NCBI GenBank assembly: GCA_963724735.1
Contig: CAVRVX010000026.1
Location: 52,097 to 116,096 of the forward strand
Reading direction: 5' to 3'
From: Rhodoplanes sp963724735
Lineage (GTDB): Bacteria > Pseudomonadota > Alphaproteobacteria > Rhizobiales > Xanthobacteraceae
Length of the DNA: 64,000 bases
Shown: positions 18,707-28,454 of the stretch, piece after piece
Numbering within the stretch: position 1 is the first letter of the stretch
Layout: the number at the start of each line of letters is the position of its first letter
Translations under genes and position numbers: made by a program
The notes under the pieces: generated by a model
Seen by the model: only the letters and a program-made list of their open reading frames with translations
Database searches by the model: none
Told to the model about the DNA's origin: nothing

Positions 18707-20044
18707 ATGGGCACAAAGATTGAGCACCGCGTGGGCGGCTGGGCTAAGATGAGCCTGTCACTTCGCTCAGTTGAAGCAGATGATTCTTCGAGTGGTGCAG
18801 GAATGGTCGCGGATCTCGCCATAACTAATTTTACGGTGGTGGAATCGATCTACGGCCGCTTCATCGTCAACCGCCATTGCAGCTACCAGGCCGAATCTCT
18901 GATCAAGACCGGCGCCCCCCACATCGATCGCGAAGTCAAGCTCATCCTCAAGATCGTCGGCACGCTTCCCAAGGATTGCATCGTCGTCGACGCGGGCGCG
19001 AATATCGGCCTTATCAGCATCCCGATCGCGCGCGCCATCAAGGAAAAGCGGGGCATCATTCATGCCTTCGAACCGCAGCGCATGCTGTTCTATGCGCTTT
19101 CCGGCGCCGCTGCCCTCAACGATCTGGACAATCTCTTTGTTCATCATAACGCGGTCGGAGCCGCCCCCGGCGTGCTCAAGCTTCCGCGCATCGACTATGG
19201 CACGCCGCAGGATTTCGGAATGGTGAGCCTCGCTCGCCAAGAGGCGATCGCCGAGCACGAGAGGGTGTCGATCGTGGCTATCGACGCGCTCGAGCTGCCG
19301 CACCTCGACCTTTTGAAGATCGACGTCGAAGGCATGGAGCTCGAAGTACTGAAGGGGGCTCGCCGAACGATCAACACGTATCGGCCGTGGTGCTGGATCG
19401 AATATTGGAAGGTCGACAAGAACGCCATCAAAGAGGCGTTCAGCGGGCTCGATTACCGATTCTATCTCGTGGATCCGCTCAACATGCTCTGTGCGCCCGG
19501 CTCGCGCGTCGCCGAGCAGAGAATCCAGATCGGCCTGAAGGAGGATCCGCCGGCCAGCGAGGCAAATGACCCTGTTGCGCTCAACAACCGGGCCCTGCAA
19601 CTGCACGAGCAGGGCCAGTACGAGCAGGCGCTCGCGACCTACGACAAGGCGCTCGCCATCAAGCCGGACCTTGTCGAGGTGCTCTACAACCGCGGCAACG
19701 CGCTGTGCGTGGGGACGCGGAAGGGGAGCTATGCTCGAGCTTACGGTAAGCGGAGCGCAGCGATAAGCGAAGCGAGTAGAGCGTCGGCATGTAATAATGC
19801 AGCCCAGCGCCGGCCAGTTACATCAAGGCAAACGGGGCCGTTACCGGGAACATCATGGAGGGGACGAAATGGTTCGCAGAACTCGATTAGGAGGTTTACG
19901 TGCGTTCAGTCGCGCGAGATGGGACCCACGCGGCATTTGAGCCACACCTGTTCTCGCGGGGGCCGCTGGAAGAGGCTAGAATTTACTCGATTAGGTGGCG
20001 ACCATGGACGACTCTCGCGAGAATGCAATCGAAGAGAACGTTGA
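18707..20044 (+). pseudogene. FkbM family methyltransferase with TPR, 3' end replaced
   Basis: SAM-dependent FkbM methyltransferase: VVDAGANIGLISIPIA is the SAM-binding site, with HAFEPQR and LLKIDVEGMELEVLKGA. A C-terminal tetratricopeptide repeat begins (ALNNRALQLHEQGQYEQALATY, here cited as EQGQYEQALATYDKALAIKP). At about 19,711, after NRGNAL, the expected next TPR stops and the frame reads unrelated low-complexity sequence to 20,044. Start could also be ATG 18749 or 18803; the FkbM fold begins after the latter. The break probably marks an insertion or deletion junction at the edge of the accessory region. Confidence 0.7.
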
Positions 20045-20456
20045 TCTTTTCGTCAATCGGTATCGACCGCTCGCGAGTAATTTCGGTTTTGTGAAAGGCT
20101 TCCTGTCAGCGGCGGTCGGCCATGCCGCGAGCACCTCAGATCGAAGGGTAGTCCGTGAACTCTTGCTCGATGCGGCCGCCGCTTTAGACAGACATGACGA
20201 GTGGCGTTCGCGGCATAGCCGACCGGAGCCATGGATGCCGATTGATGGCGAGCCGGGCACGGCGGCGCTCAGCGCAGAAGAGGTGGCCGGCACCCTTTCG
20301 ACCATGCATGAGGCTCGTCCCAACGGGGAGCGGGCAATCGTCAATACCGCGGCATTGTGCGCGGCATTTATCATGCTGGGATGGCATGATCACAAGGCGG
20401 CCGCTTCAGTTCTCAGGGCGAAGGCGGACGAGCTTCGCGCAATCGTCTCTGACTAA
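20004..20456 (+). CDS. Hypothetical protein
   Basis: A 150-residue protein that I do not recognise. ATG 20004 follows AGGTGG-like purine-rich sequence; GTG 19995 is an alternative. The sequence is mixed and soluble, with a helical C-terminus (AAASVLRAKADELRAIVSD in part). Its codon use resembles the chromosomal genes. It lies between the broken FkbM gene and tRNA-Gly, so it may belong to inserted DNA. Confidence 0.45.
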   Translation: MDDSRENAIEENVDLFVNRYRPLASNFGFVKGFLSAAVGHAASTSDRRVVRELLLDAAAALDRHDEWRSRHSRPEPWMPIDGEPGTAALSAEEVAGTLSTMHEARPNGERAIVNTAALCAAFIMLGWHDHKAAASVLRAKADELRAIVSD

Positions 20457-20636
20457 GGTCCGCGTGGAAACCGCGCCTTTCCCTTTATCACGCTCCGGCG
20501 CGGTGTCCGGAGTTCACCGCGGGGCCGTCTGCCGGGCTTGGTGGGGCGTTAGGACTGTCAGCCTGCTGGCATCGCGAAATTGAACGAACGGAGGACATAA
20601 CTTGCAAAACCGCCCCCTCGAAATAAGGTCAAGTGT

Positions 20637-20711
20637 TGGAGCGGGCGATGGGAATCGAACCCACGACATACAGCTTGGGAAGCTGTCGTTCTGCCACTGA
20701 ACTACGCCCGC
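20637..20711 (-). tRNA. tRNA-Gly (anticodon CCC)
   Basis: Read on the minus strand, the gene begins GCGGGCGTAGTTCAGTGG, has anticodon arm ACAGC-TTCCCAA-GCTGT (anticodon CCC), T-arm GTGGGTTCGATTCCCAT and acceptor CGCCCGC with an encoded CCA end (20637-20639). Acceptor and anticodon stems pair fully. tRNA genes are frequent integration sites, and accessory DNA with an integrase follows within 3 kb. I did not find a duplicated 3' tRNA fragment elsewhere in the window. Confidence 0.95.
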
Positions 20712-20822
20712 AAGATCAAGCGCTTAGCTCACATTCTCCGGTTCGCTTGGCAGGAATTTGGCATGACGATCACCTGAGAAAGATAGCGAAAACATTTCCT
20801 GCCGGAAAGGGGGCGGATCGGC

Positions 20823-21013
20823 GACGCTCTTCCTTGCGGCCTATGGCCGACGATAGCTCGATCCGCGCCGCTTGCCGTCAAGCCCCGCGCCTTCGGCGCG
20901 CCGCGGTGCGGCTTCGGGGCGTTGACTGCGCGGCGCGTCCGAGCAGATCGGGCGGCCATGCCGCAATGGATATGTCTGATGCTTGGGCATCGAACCTGAG
21001 GAAAAGAAAGGCG
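20823..21013 (+). repeat. Dispersed repeat, copy A
   Basis: About 190 bases matching 25508-25700 at roughly 90 percent by eye, in the same orientation, with a shorter third copy at 27037-27107. The core includes CTTCCTTGCGGCCTATGG and GATCGGGCGGCCATGCCGC. Open frames across it are not conserved in start or context, so it is probably a non-coding dispersed repeat. The remaining sequence from 20,712 to 21,352 holds no gene that I can support. Confidence 0.7.
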
Positions 21014-21352
21014 GCCCCACGGCCGCCATGTCGGCTCTCGTTCCTCCTCCTCAGATGCCTGTCGTCCGGTCCTCCTCCTCCTGATATGTCCGTACGCTCC
21101 CCTTAGTCGTCGAGATTGCTCGGCGCGCTGTAATCCATAAGGCTTGCTTTCGTTTCCCGACCGCATTGGTGGCAGTTGCAGCGGTGGGGATTGTAGAAGG
21201 GGAGAGAGAGGATCGGTTCGTCCTCCCGCACGATGGCGCTTTCGTGCGCGCTATCCGCCGTTAAACCATTCGTTACCACATCTTCCGGCTTACCTTGCTG
21301 AAACATCGGTACTAGCTCAATCTCGCCCGATCATGTCGACCAGGAGCGAACT

Positions 21353-21654
21353 ATGAGCCGACTGGGCGAGGTTGCGAGTGACAAGTTGCGAGCGATCGTC
21401 GCGCTCATTGAGCGCATCGACGAGACGATTGGACCGACAAGCTCGTCGAAGGGAAAAAGGAAGACTGTCCCGAAGCCGAGCGTAAGGCCATCGAGATAGA
21501 GATTCTCCTCTATCTGCAAACAATAAAGCGAGCGGCACGGGCCGCGAAAAGCGGGCTGAGTGAGGGGCGGGTGTCGGCTTCTTCGAGAACGCCGGCACCC
21601 GCTGGTCCGGCTATAAACGAACACTTGCTAGGAAGTCTGCGCAACTGCGAGTGA
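21353..21654 (+). pseudogene. Small helical hypothetical protein, frameshifted
   Basis: AGGAG at 21342-21346 sits six bases before ATG 21353, a strong initiation site. The product starts SDKLRAIVALIERIDE, then the frame shifts near 21,430 into KLVEGKKEDCPEAERKAIEI and ILLYLQTIKRAARAAKSG, ending at 21654. The first 25 residues loosely recall GapR/DUF2312 proteins, but the conserved centre is not clear, so I do not assign that function. Confidence 0.45.
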
Positions 21655-21663
21655 TCCGAAACC

Positions 21664-21915
21664 GTGCTGATCAAGACCCATCAGAAAGCGTATTCTGTCG
21701 AACTTGAGGACGGATCCAGGTGGCGTATATGGCCAGCTGATATGTACCGCACCCTGCGGTGGTCTCCGTCGACCGATCTCCGCGTGTTGGAGATTGAGGA
21801 TGCCTTCTCCACTCACGCCCTCGTCGATCAAGATGGAACCCGAGTCCGCATTATCAGCGCGGATGCAGATTGGACCCCGAGGCGAATACGCGGACGTCTG
21901 ATCGCGGCCGAGTGA
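21664..21915 (+). CDS. Conserved small hypothetical protein
   Basis: An 83-residue protein starting at GTG 21664: VELEDGSRWRIWPADM, then DLRVLEIEDAFSTHALVD and a basic C-terminus. The pattern resembles short conserved hypotheticals found in Bradyrhizobium-type genomes. No function known. It follows the preceding gene by nine bases, so the two may be co-transcribed. Confidence 0.6.
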   Translation: MLIKTHQKAYSVELEDGSRWRIWPADMYRTLRWSPSTDLRVLEIEDAFSTHALVDQDGTRVRIISADADWTPRRIRGRLIAAE

Positions 21916-22074
21916 CGGGCATCGTGGCGCGCCCTTCGTGGCGAAGTCCATGATCATCGGCAACTTCTTCTTTGCTACAATACACTACACGCCCGGTATG
22001 CAAGCGAGCAGCATCAACATACCCGTCCGCCCTTCTCTTTAGGATACGCATACTGTCCTCCATGAGAGGAAAAG

Positions 22075-22383
22075 TTACGCGGCGGCTTTCGTTATGTCCG
22101 CGATCAATCGAGCCTTTGCCTTTTCGAGCGTTCTGTAATGCCCCCACCTGCGCGAGCTGTAGTAGATATTTGCCGAGGTGATGGCCTGTTTGAGCTTTGA
22201 ACGCAGATAACCGTCATCAGTCTGGGCGAGAGGTTCGCGCAAGGCCGCAATTAGGTCGTCTCGGGTGATCTGGTCTTCAGAGATTCGATCTCGCAGTTCG
22301 CCGAGGGTCATCCTGTTCTCCGAAAGCATTTCGGCAGCAGGGACGAGGAAACCATAGAAGTGGTTAAGCAATTGTGAGCACAT
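22075..22383 (-). CDS. Hypothetical protein
   Basis: About 102 residues from ATG 22383 (frame open to 22428). Predicted helical and soluble: MTLGELRDRISEDQITRDDL and a basic tail ending DITKAAA. I recognise no family. Codon use looks genuine and no competing gene overlaps. The following 22,429-22,716 contains no gene I can support. Confidence 0.5.
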   Translation of the reverse strand: MCSQLLNHFYGFLVPAAEMLSENRMTLGELRDRISEDQITRDDLIAALREPLAQTDDGYLRSKLKQAITSANIYYSSRRWGHYRTLEKAKARLIADITKAAA

Positions 22384-22716
22384 TGGCTGGTGCACGGGAC
22401 GGGGGGCACGGGTCGCAGTGGAAAGCACGCGATCAAGACGGAGCGGCCGGACAACTCCTGAGATTTTTTGAGCGAGTCGTTACGCGGCTGTCCTGTCGCC
22501 GAACCGCGCGCCGCCGCCACACATCAGGAACGCGGCGGCGAGGAACCTTTTGCTTCGGGATCACCGCAGTCGAGGGCACGCCGGCCGATTAGCATTTCGC
22601 TGAAGACCGTCTTGACGGCCCAAGAAAGCGGCGCGCACAATGTTCCAACGAGCTCGATCAAAGCCAACGACGCCCAGTATCAGAACAGGTCGATCGAGTT
22701 GCGCACGGGGTAGCGT

Positions 22717-22983
22717 ATGGAGGGCAAAATGCCCGCACAACGAACGCCGGAAGAATCCGCCCATCACCTTCTCGAAATCTTCGCTCACGCCCACGACGAC
22801 AAGCTACGAGCGGGTCAGGTTCTCAGCCGCGGCCCAGCGAAAACGCTCTTCTTGAAGGATCACCAGTGGCACATCCAGGATTTTGTCGCTGGCCTCCATT
22901 ATGCAAGCGAGCATCACTGGATACGAATACCATCGCCGACCGTCATTCGAATTACCGAGGACGGCACGCTGGTAGCCATGTGA
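22717..22983 (+). CDS. Hypothetical protein
   Basis: An 88-residue protein (alternative start ATG 22729). Contains FLKDHQWHIQDFVAGLHYAS and RIPSPTVIRITEDGTLVAM, a compact alpha/beta-looking sequence that I do not recognise. The intact frame and balanced composition support coding. Confidence 0.5.
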   Translation: MEGKMPAQRTPEESAHHLLEIFAHAHDDKLRAGQVLSRGPAKTLFLKDHQWHIQDFVAGLHYASEHHWIRIPSPTVIRITEDGTLVAM

Positions 22984-23019
22984 TCGATCGTAGCCCGCGG
23001 CCAACCGTGGGAGCTCGAA

Positions 23020-23310
23020 ATGCGTCCTCGGATACGGTGGGTGCTGAACAACGATCGTAGGCCGGAATACGACGTCGTTTGCCGCTGCGGGAAGCACATA
23101 AACGGAGCGTTCGCGCGGGCATTGAGAACGAGGACAGTCTATTGCAGTGCGCAGTGCTGCGACCAAGACCTCCGGCGTTGGGACGAGTTGCTATTGGGCC
23201 AAATAGCAAGAATGATCGCCAACCATGATCGGTGGCGGAATGAACGGGTCGTACGCACTGACCGCACAGATGCCCCCGCGAAGGGGAAGCCCCCGGTGTC
23301 GACGGTGTGA
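23020..23310 (+). CDS. Hypothetical protein with possible zinc-ribbon
   Basis: A 96-residue protein with cysteines arranged CRCG and, 16 residues later, YCSAQCC, plausible as a small zinc site. The rest is basic and polar. No family recognised. It ends just before the 3' side of the disrupted integrase on the other strand. Confidence 0.4.
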   Translation: MRPRIRWVLNNDRRPEYDVVCRCGKHINGAFARALRTRTVYCSAQCCDQDLRRWDELLLGQIARMIANHDRWRNERVVRTDRTDAPAKGKPPVSTV

Positions 23311-23759
23311 CTGATTACGTATGTACGTGGCCGATCCTGTGGCCGCAACCTGTAATGCTGCCCATCGGATAGGAACCGGCGCGAAGTCTGCTGCGCGGAG
23401 CGGGAATGAGTGTTGCTGCTTATTCTTCGTCACGCTTGCTGGAAGCGTACGCATTCCGTGTTTGATGTATTCAGCGCGAAGGGATGCTATTTCATTTCTT
23501 CGCTGTCCGGTAAATAAAAGAAGGCGAAATATAATGCCAAAATCGTCATGTCCGATCGGTGGCTTATCCCGTTGACTTAGGTCGCTCTAGATGTAGTGTG
23601 TTGTGAGGTCGGTCGCGTGAGGTCGCCAGGACGTACCCCCGATGGCTAGGGCACGCTCACTTTCCTAATTCCAGAAGGCATTTTCTGACGAAGCGAGCTG
23701 CGTTGCGTTGTTGTTCAAACGACGCTGGCCGGACGGTTTCATCTGCCTACATATAGACG

Positions 23760-25031
23760 CAGGGCTGTTCAACGCTCTTTACAAACCGCTGTATGAGAGG
23801 CTGATGCTGGGATCGATAGCTGCGATCCAGAGCGCCTCGGCGATATTGGTTACGCCGTTTGCGCGGGCGATGTTGAGCGCCTGACTGCGTAATCGCGCCA
23901 TGATACCTGGGTTGATGCGGATGCGGCTGGCGTCCTCGGCGAGGGTGACGTCGCGCACCCAGTGATTTTGGTTTTCGATAGCCCAATGATTGCGGATGGC
24001 GCTGGCGAAGGTTTTAGCGGGCAGCATGACGGACGAGGCGTAGAAGGCTGTCTCCTGGCGCGTGGTCCATTGTCCGGTCGCGGCGGAACGGATGAGGGTA
24101 TTGCGTTCGACGCGCACGACGGCGGCGACCAGCGGCTCCCACTCGGTATCGTCGAGCGCTGATCCGGGAAAGTAGACCGCAACGCTACGGTCCTCCTGGC
24201 GATTTCGCGCGAGATTGCGACTGTCGTCGATGGCGATTGGCGCGGTTGTTGCGGCGATGTCTTCGAGGCGACGCAGCAGGCTCGGCTGATTATCCTTGAC
24301 CTGCACGATCAGGTCATTGCCGGTGTCGCGGGCGATCTCGAAGGTTTTTTTGGCAGTGCATGGCGTCGAGCGTGAACACCCGGCCGCTCAGTCCCAGCGT
24401 GGCGATCAGGGCCTGTACCGCCGGAATCTCGTTCGACTTCTCGTCGACCACCTCATGGGCGAGGATGATCTGGTGATCGACCGCGAACGCGCTGAGAACG
24501 TGCGCCGCCTTGCGATCCGCGAAGGCGTCGAAGCTCTGCCGCAACGTCTTCCCGTCGATCGCGATGAAGCGGGATGGAGCGTCGGCGCAGGATCGATCGA
24601 GCCCGTCCGCATGGCGCCTGAACGCCTCCTCCAGTTCGGCCGGATCGAGCCGTTGCAGGATGCCGCGCACCGACGTGTAGGCCGGCGCCCGCCGCAACGC
24701 CGCCTGCGGGAAGGCGGCATTGAGGATCGCGAGCCGTCGGTCGATCAACGTGTGGATTTGCCGGTACGACCGCGCCCCGCTCAGCATGGCGATGATCGAG
24801 AACAGGATCACGCCGACTTGGCCGTAAATCTTCCCTTCGGCGCGCCGCCGGTCCGGGATCGAAGTGAGGCAGGACGCGAGATCAATTGTCGACTCCATGG
24901 GGCAACCTCCGAATCAGGTTGCTCCCGATAGATTCAGAGCGGATTCGTCTGGAAAAGCAGAAAATATCGCCTCTAGCCCCGCTCGCCCACCCGCATCACC
25001 CTCATAGCGTTAAGAGCGTTGAACAGCCCTG
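23760..25031 (-). mobile_element. ISAs1-family insertion sequence
   Basis: A 1,272-base element with inverted termini CAGGGCTGTTCAACGCTCTT at 23760-23779 and its complement at 25012-25031. A 9-base duplication ATATAGACG flanks it (23751-23759 and 25032-25040), showing a simple insertion into the mini-IS1595 element. Confidence 0.88.
23779..24898 (-). pseudogene. ISAs1 family transposase, one frameshift
   Basis: The N-terminal part (24314-24898) has IPDRRRAEGKIYGQVGVILF and FIAIDGKTLRQSFD with the first catalytic Asp; the second part (23779-24306) has VKDNQPSLLRRLE and HWAIENQNHWVRDVTLAEDA with the catalytic Glu region. The frames meet at an A7 run (24346-24352 as T7). Dropping one A yields MHCQKTFEIARDTGNDLIVQ, the expected continuous transposase. 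Full coding length would be about 370 residues, normal for the family. Confidence 0.88.
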
Positions 25032-25507
25032 ATATAGACGGACCTGAGTTCAACGGGATAAGCCACTCCGATCGCGCGGTAAATGAGCCGTAATTCTTCA
25101 TCTGTGAGCAGTCGAGTCCGGAAGGATACTTTGGCGAGTTGGAGTTTTTCTACCGGCGAACGTTCAAGGTAGTCCCTGCGTAAGCACCATTTGAAAAAAG
25201 TCTTATAAGTGAGCAGGGCTTGATTTCGCACCCTCGGCGTCATCGCGTCGAGCAGGTGGGTGATTGCGCGTGTGTCGGTCGTTTTTAGAAGGTCAAGATA
25301 GTGGGCGTATGAGCGTCTGGTATTGGGCCGGACCAATGAGCCGCGCCAGGTACTCTTCCTTCGCTGTTTTGCCGCCAGGAATGCCACGATGAGCAGCAAT
25401 CCGTTGAGCAGTGATGGTGCCGTGGATTGACTGACGTACTTAAACGACCCTGGGGCTACGTACCGCATAGGTACCGCCGCCGCGACTTCTGCAAACGTCC
25501 TCAATCC

Positions 25508-25700
25508 ACGACACTCTTCCTTGCGGCCTATGGACGACGATAGCTCGGATCGCGCCTTTTGCCGTCACGCCCCGCGCCATTGGCGCGCCGCCGGGCGGCT
25601 TCGGGGCGTTGACTGCGCGGCGCGCCCGAGCAGATCGGGCGGCCATGCCGCAATGAATTTGTCTGATGCTTGGGCATCGAACCTGAGGAAAAGAAAGGCG
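25508..25700 (+). repeat. Dispersed repeat, copy B
   Basis: Second long copy of the repeat at 20823-21013, same orientation. Here it runs into the 3' part of an excisionase-like frame, whose last third is therefore repeat-encoded. Confidence 0.7.
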
Positions 25701-25900
25701 GTCTCAATTTTTCCTCCTATTTCCTCCGCCAACAGCCGCCCGATGTACGGACCCGATTCCTCGCCCAAGTAGGAAGCGATGTCTCCCTTCGTGAAGCGCA
25801 CGCTCCCGCCAACCTTGACGAACGGAAGTGCCCGTGCCGACTGCAAGCGGCGCACGCTCGATACGGAGATCTTGCCATGTAGTCGAGCATGCATGGCCAA
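25565..25900 (-). CDS. Excisionase-like helix-turn-helix protein with repeat-derived tail
   Basis: The first half is a MerR/excisionase-type winged HTH: SVSSVRRLQSARALPFVKVG then SVRFTKGDIASYL, typical of small DNA-binding proteins that accompany integrases. From about residue 65 the frame runs into dispersed repeat B, so the natural C-terminus is probably lost or replaced. It lies about 160 bases upstream of the integrase remnant on the same strand, as expected for an xis-int pair. The N-terminal helix looks short. Confidence 0.5.
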   Translation of the reverse strand: MAMHARLHGKISVSSVRRLQSARALPFVKVGGSVRFTKGDIASYLGEESGPYIGRLLAEEIGGKIETAFLFLRFDAQASDKFIAAWPPDLLGRAAQSTPRSRPAARQWRGA

Positions 25901-25911
25901 GTAGGCCTGGA

Positions 25912-26217
25912 TTACAAGGTCGATGCAGTGATTTTTACCAGTCCACTACTGACTACGGCGATGAGCAAGAAGAGGACGCATAAACCCGCTGTCGTCGGGA
26001 TGGGGCCAGCCTTTGCAAATGACTGGACCAAGCTGCGCATCTCCTGCATTGCTTCCCGGGCATCAAACGCTTGCGGCTGTGCCTCTTCGCTGGCGCTACG
26101 CGGCGCACGCGGCGGGGCCGTCCTCCGTACGTGGAGGATGACCTCGTAGCAAAAGAGCAGAAAGCTAAGGACGCAGAGGGCGGCAGAGCCGTAGAAAAGC
26201 AGATCGATCTTAGACAT
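25912..26217 (-). CDS. Small two-helix membrane protein
   Basis: A 101-residue protein with hydrophobic segments near residues 7-27 (LLFYGSAALCVLSFLLFCYE) and 78-96 (AGLCVLFLLIAVVSSGLV). Between them is a charged linker. GGAG lies about seven bases before ATG 26217. No family assigned. Confidence 0.6.
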   Translation of the reverse strand: MSKIDLLFYGSAALCVLSFLLFCYEVILHVRRTAPPRAPRSASEEAQPQAFDAREAMQEMRSLVQSFAKAGPIPTTAGLCVLFLLIAVVSSGLVKITASTL

Positions 26218-26363
26218 ATTTGTCTCCTCATATTGTCAATTCTGATGCCGACGTTGCGACGACGATCATAGGACCGACCGTCGGTTCACGGCATTGCGAA
26301 ATCGCGGCCCTTTTCCTTCAAAGCCGCATGCTCTTCTAGTCTGCGTGAAGCCAAGCGTTGGAG

Positions 26364-26860
26364 TCACTGAATACTAGGGCGTCGTTGGCGTTTGGTCGCA
26401 GCTCGTTTTTGGTGTGAACGGACAATCGCTCTGAGACCGCGTCCAGCCATCATTATTTCCACCGCAAACGCAAAGAGAGCGGCAATAGCGAAAAGAAGTG
26501 CGCCTCCGAAAAGAACAAACAATAGGGACCTGACAACCGCTGCTCGCAGAGCGCCGACAAACAATACGAGCGCAGCTCCGCAGGTCGCCACTCCGGCAAT
26601 CGTTGCCAACACGACCGCCACGTCGATGTCGATCGACCGCCTCCTTAGATAGTCAAGTCGAGCCGACAAGAACTCAGCATCGGTCGCAGGTGCGCTCTGG
26701 AGATTTGCGACCACCTCGTCGATGGGTCGGCAACTCGACCCAATCGGGTTGAAAAGACGTTGAGCAACGCCGCGAGGGCCGTGAGGAGAAAAACTGGGGT
26801 TAGAGCGACCTGGATGACATGAATGACGTTGTCTAGTGAAGACGAATTGAAGCCGGGCAT
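26364..26860 (-). pseudogene. DUF2721 family membrane protein, frameshifted
   Basis: The N-terminal frame has VIHVIQVALTPVFLLTALAA and LLNVFSTRLGRV, the hallmark of DUF2721. The second frame has FLSARLDYLRRRSIDIDVAV and two more membrane helices. A one-base shift near 26,730 separates them. Function of the family is unknown. ATG 26860 starts MPGFNSSSLDNV. Confidence 0.65.
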
Positions 26861-27036
26861 GCTGAACTCCGTCGAATGAGGCTCTCATCCGCTTGACTTG
26901 CCTGCCAGCACCGTGAACTTCTCCCTGTGCGATCCCGCGCGTCACCGCGAGAAGAGCCAGGCAAATAGCGCGGGCGCGACTTTTGCAGCTCCACTCAACG
27001 TTGGTGAACTCGAGCGAGCCGTCGGTCTGGTGAGGG

Positions 27037-27107
27037 GATGAAGGATAGCTCGGTCCGCGCCTTCGCCGTCAAGTCCCGCGCCTTTGGCGCGCCGCGGTGC
27101 GGCTTCG
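27037..27107 (+). repeat. Dispersed repeat, copy C (partial)
   Basis: Matches the central part of copies A and B, for example AAGGATAGCTCGGTCCGCG followed by GCGCGCCGCGGTGCGGCTTCG in pieces. Same orientation as A and B. Confidence 0.6.
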
Positions 27108-28454
27108 CCGTGTCCCCCGACATGGCTTGGGAGTGGTGCCCTCTAAATGTCAGGGTCGCTGGCGTCATCCGTTGGCAACTATGTGCGCCGCTGGCCCAAC
27201 CGCAGAAACATTGGCGCTTGCCGGGCGAGAGCCTATCGATTGGAAACCCAGAACCCGTCACAGACGATGCGGCACCCGACTTCGCGAAAGGCAATCGGCT
27301 CGGCGCATGCCCATGTACCGAGCACGAAGCCACTCCAGGTCGCAAGCAACGCCAGCCAGAAGAACCGGTATGACATGGTTCTAGGTTCACCGTTTCGACC
27401 ACTTCAGAAGCGCAACCCCGGCGCGTCCGTGTGGCCACACGAGGCAAGTAGTGTGCCAAATTCAGGGCGGCGACGACCGCGAAGGGGACGGCGGGCTTGG
27501 CTTTCACCGTTAGGCAAGCGCGTTGTGCTGGCGCTGCGATCGCGATCAGGCGCTCGTCCCCAGAAGCCGGAGCCGAGGTCACCCTCTTTGTCCCACTCGT
27601 CTATGCGGCATGCATAGTCCCGAAAATGCGCCACCAGTAACCTATTTGACAACGACTGTATCGGATAACCGGAACGGGGGCGGGTGCGGCTCGGCTCGTA
27701 CGCGCCTCAGGGCGGTGGTTGCGGGCAGCGGTGCGAGCGTTGCACGTCAGGGGAACCGCCACTCCGCGCCACCGTCCGCTCCATCTTCCAGTATGTCCCA
27801 TCGCGGGCCGCCGGTGCACGATTTAGGGCGTTAGAAGGGCCGAGCAAACCTCGACATACGGCTGCTCATGCAAGGCGCCGACATCCACACGGCCGCCCGC
27901 CGCTTTTTCCTTAAAAGGAATAGCCCGAATAGCCGTAAGAGGGGACAGTCTCCCGAGAGAGAACAAAGCCTAAAGACGAAGCCACGCGCCCAATAAGGGA
28001 CACCAGGGGCCCACAATGGCATTGAGGGAGGGTGGGTGGGCATGCGCAGGCGAACGCGGGGTCGGGCGGCCCGCGGCACGTTTGAGCTCTTCCGGCTGTG
28101 CCATCGCGGGCCGCCCACACAGAGCGGGACGATCGCACCGCGGGTGCGCAGGCAGCGGAAGCACGACGGTTCGATGCCGCGTGTACTTCGGCTAGCGATT
28201 TGTATGCCGTAGCCGCCCGATAAGCCGGTTGGCGGCAAGCTTGGGCTTGGCGTGCGCGTAGTAGCGGCAGGCTGCAGCGCGTGCAGTAGCGCTCTTTTCC
28301 GGCGCGCACATGATCCTCGGGCAGATGGTGGCACCAGATGCAGGGACTGAGCATAGGGTGGATCGCCCGAATGCGCGGACGCGGTAGATAACGTCCGCGC
28401 ACTCAGGCGTGCTAAGCTGGTAATGCACCGCTTGGGGCGGCGCAGGGCGGAGGA
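27108..28454. other. Region without a supported gene
   Basis: About 1.35 kb of mixed composition. Several long open frames exist on both strands but none has a recognisable domain or convincing start. The best candidate is a minus-strand frame starting near 28,357 with CIWCHHLPEDHVRAGKERYC followed by TRC, which could be a short zinc-binding protein, but its tail degenerates into repetitive Ala/Arg sequence. Confidence 0.5.

Larger units (their letters stand above)
23559..25066. mobile_element. Mini-IS1595 element (internal deletion), interrupted by ISAs1
   Basis: Both ends are the terminal repeat GTGGCTTATCCCGTTGA found on the full IS1595 copy at 53,744-54,940. The left part (23,559-23,750) equals the transposase-start end including the first 35 or so codons; the right part (25,032-25,066) equals the other end. 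About 970 bases of transposase are missing, leaving roughly 227 bases before ISAs1 entered. It is flanked by a perfect 8-base duplication TCCGATCG (23551-23558 and 25067-25074), as expected for IS1595. Confidence 0.85.
23340..25400 (-). pseudogene. Tyrosine integrase split by nested insertion sequences
   Basis: The N-terminal SAM-like half lies at 25,067-25,400 (TYKTFFKWCLRRDYLERSP, LLTDEELRLIYRAIG). The core continues at 23,558 downward with GHDDFGIIFRLLLFTGQRR and NEIASLR, containing the first catalytic Arg, then VTKNKQQHSFPL with the beta-hairpin Lys. Removing 23,559-25,066 plus one 8-base duplication (TCCGATCG) rejoins the frame exactly at RAIG-HDDF. The last part with HxxR and the nucleophile Tyr is missing or frameshifted after about 23,350. 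It probably once mobilised this island. Inactive as written. Confidence 0.8.

Noticed and set aside
19710..19990. Group II intron 5' end starting GTGCG at the FkbM break
   Set aside because: No recognisable domain V, EBS pairing or reverse transcriptase follows.
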